Below, piece by piece: positions 5,859-6,123 of a stretch of DNA of 6,123 nucleotides. The DNA is from Candidatus Zixiibacteriota bacterium (GTDB lineage Bacteria; Zixibacteria; MSB-5A5; GN15; PGXB01), in the NCBI GenBank assembly GCA_030642025.1, contig DAOWOO010000092.1, forward strand, positions 1-6,123. The letters are read 5' to 3'. Under the pieces are notes generated by a model. It was not told the origin of the DNA, ran no database searches, and saw only the letters and a program-made list of their open reading frames with translations. Both the position numbers and the translations under genes were made by a program. Position 1 is the stretch's first letter. Every line of letters begins with the position of its first letter.

Positions 5859-6123
5859 TCAGATAGGATATTTGCCGGAAATATAATCTTTAAGATGCCG
5901 ATTTTCCGCCGACAGATTGTGAGAGCGCGCCGCCACCAGGTCGCCTATTGATATAATTCCAATCAGTTTTTGACCCTCAATTATTGGTAAATGCCGGAAA
6001 CGATTTTGAGTCATCAAAGCGCAGACTTCGTCGATATTGTCATCAGGCAGGCCGATGATTATATCTTTCGTCATGGTATCCTGCACCGGCCTTCTGAATC
6101 CCGCCTCGCCATCGCTTAGAATC
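5859..6123 (-). CDS. CBS-domain protein, C-terminal part (5' end outside the window)
   Basis: The reading frame is open from the stop at 5859-5861 to the right window edge. A GTG at 6086 could be taken as a start, but upstream codons read ILSDGEAGFRRP without a stop and join smoothly to VQDTMTKDIII. I therefore treat the gene as truncated by the window. The visible 87 residues hold one complete CBS motif: TMTKDIIIGLPDDNIDEVCALM, then RFRHLPIIEGQKLIGIISIGDLV, then a C-terminal helix ending LKDYISGKYPI. This matches the second repeat of the common two-CBS (about 140-residue) proteins, which bind adenine nucleotides as a pair of repeats. The first repeat would lie off-window. It is convergent with the methyltransferase fusion, and the target it regulates cannot be told. 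Confidence 0.85.
   Translation of the reverse strand, partial: ILSDGEAGFRRPVQDTMTKDIIIGLPDDNIDEVCALMTQNRFRHLPIIEGQKLIGIISIGDLVAARSHNLSAENRHLKDYISGKYPI

Noticed and set aside
5859..6086. A complete 75-residue single-CBS protein starting at the GTG at 6086.
   Set aside because: The frame stays open to the window edge and the family normally has two CBS repeats, so a truncated longer gene is more likely.

Overview
The window comes from a Gram-negative-type bacterium that uses sigma-54 control and cache-domain sensor kinases. The gene styles and moderate GC content (judged by eye, not calculated) would suit Desulfobacterota or a related deep lineage such as Zixibacteria. That placement is inference. 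No rRNA, tRNA, CRISPR array, insertion sequence or phage gene is visible.

Left half (1-2775): a minus-strand signalling operon. A dCache sensor histidine kinase (925-2595) is followed almost without a gap by a response regulator made of two receiver domains and no output domain (65-922; the better-supported start is at 910). A further gene probably begins at position 7 on the same strand and runs off the left edge. A very good sigma-54 promoter (minus strand, 2638-2653) lies about 40 bases before the kinase.

Centre (2596-3786): divergent from the operon is a sigma-54 activator (bEBP) that has only the AAA+ domain and a Fis-type helix-turn-helix. The 180-bp gap between the two genes holds the sigma-54 promoter on one strand, a sigma-70-type promoter for the activator on the other, and a perfect 11-bp inverted repeat plus a third half-site. 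This repeat sits where it could act both as the enhancer of the sigma-54 promoter and as an autorepression operator for the activator. The layout resembles pspF/pspA, but the target here is a two-component system.

Right half (3787-5858): two plus-strand SAM methyltransferase genes. One has a single domain (3864-4445). The other fuses two different methyltransferase folds (4568-5818). Between them is a 94-base element closed by perfect 12-base arms, the second of which contains the Shine-Dalgarno region of the fusion gene. It is a candidate regulatory RNA.

Right edge (5819-6123): a hairpin separates the fusion gene from a convergent gene encoding the C-terminal part of a CBS-domain protein, whose 5' end lies outside the window.

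Working model (inference): the activator turns on the kinase/receiver operon through sigma-54, the kinase senses a periplasmic ligand and phosphorylates the tandem receiver, and the receiver acts on a partner because it has no DNA-binding domain. That partner could be the receiver-less activator itself.
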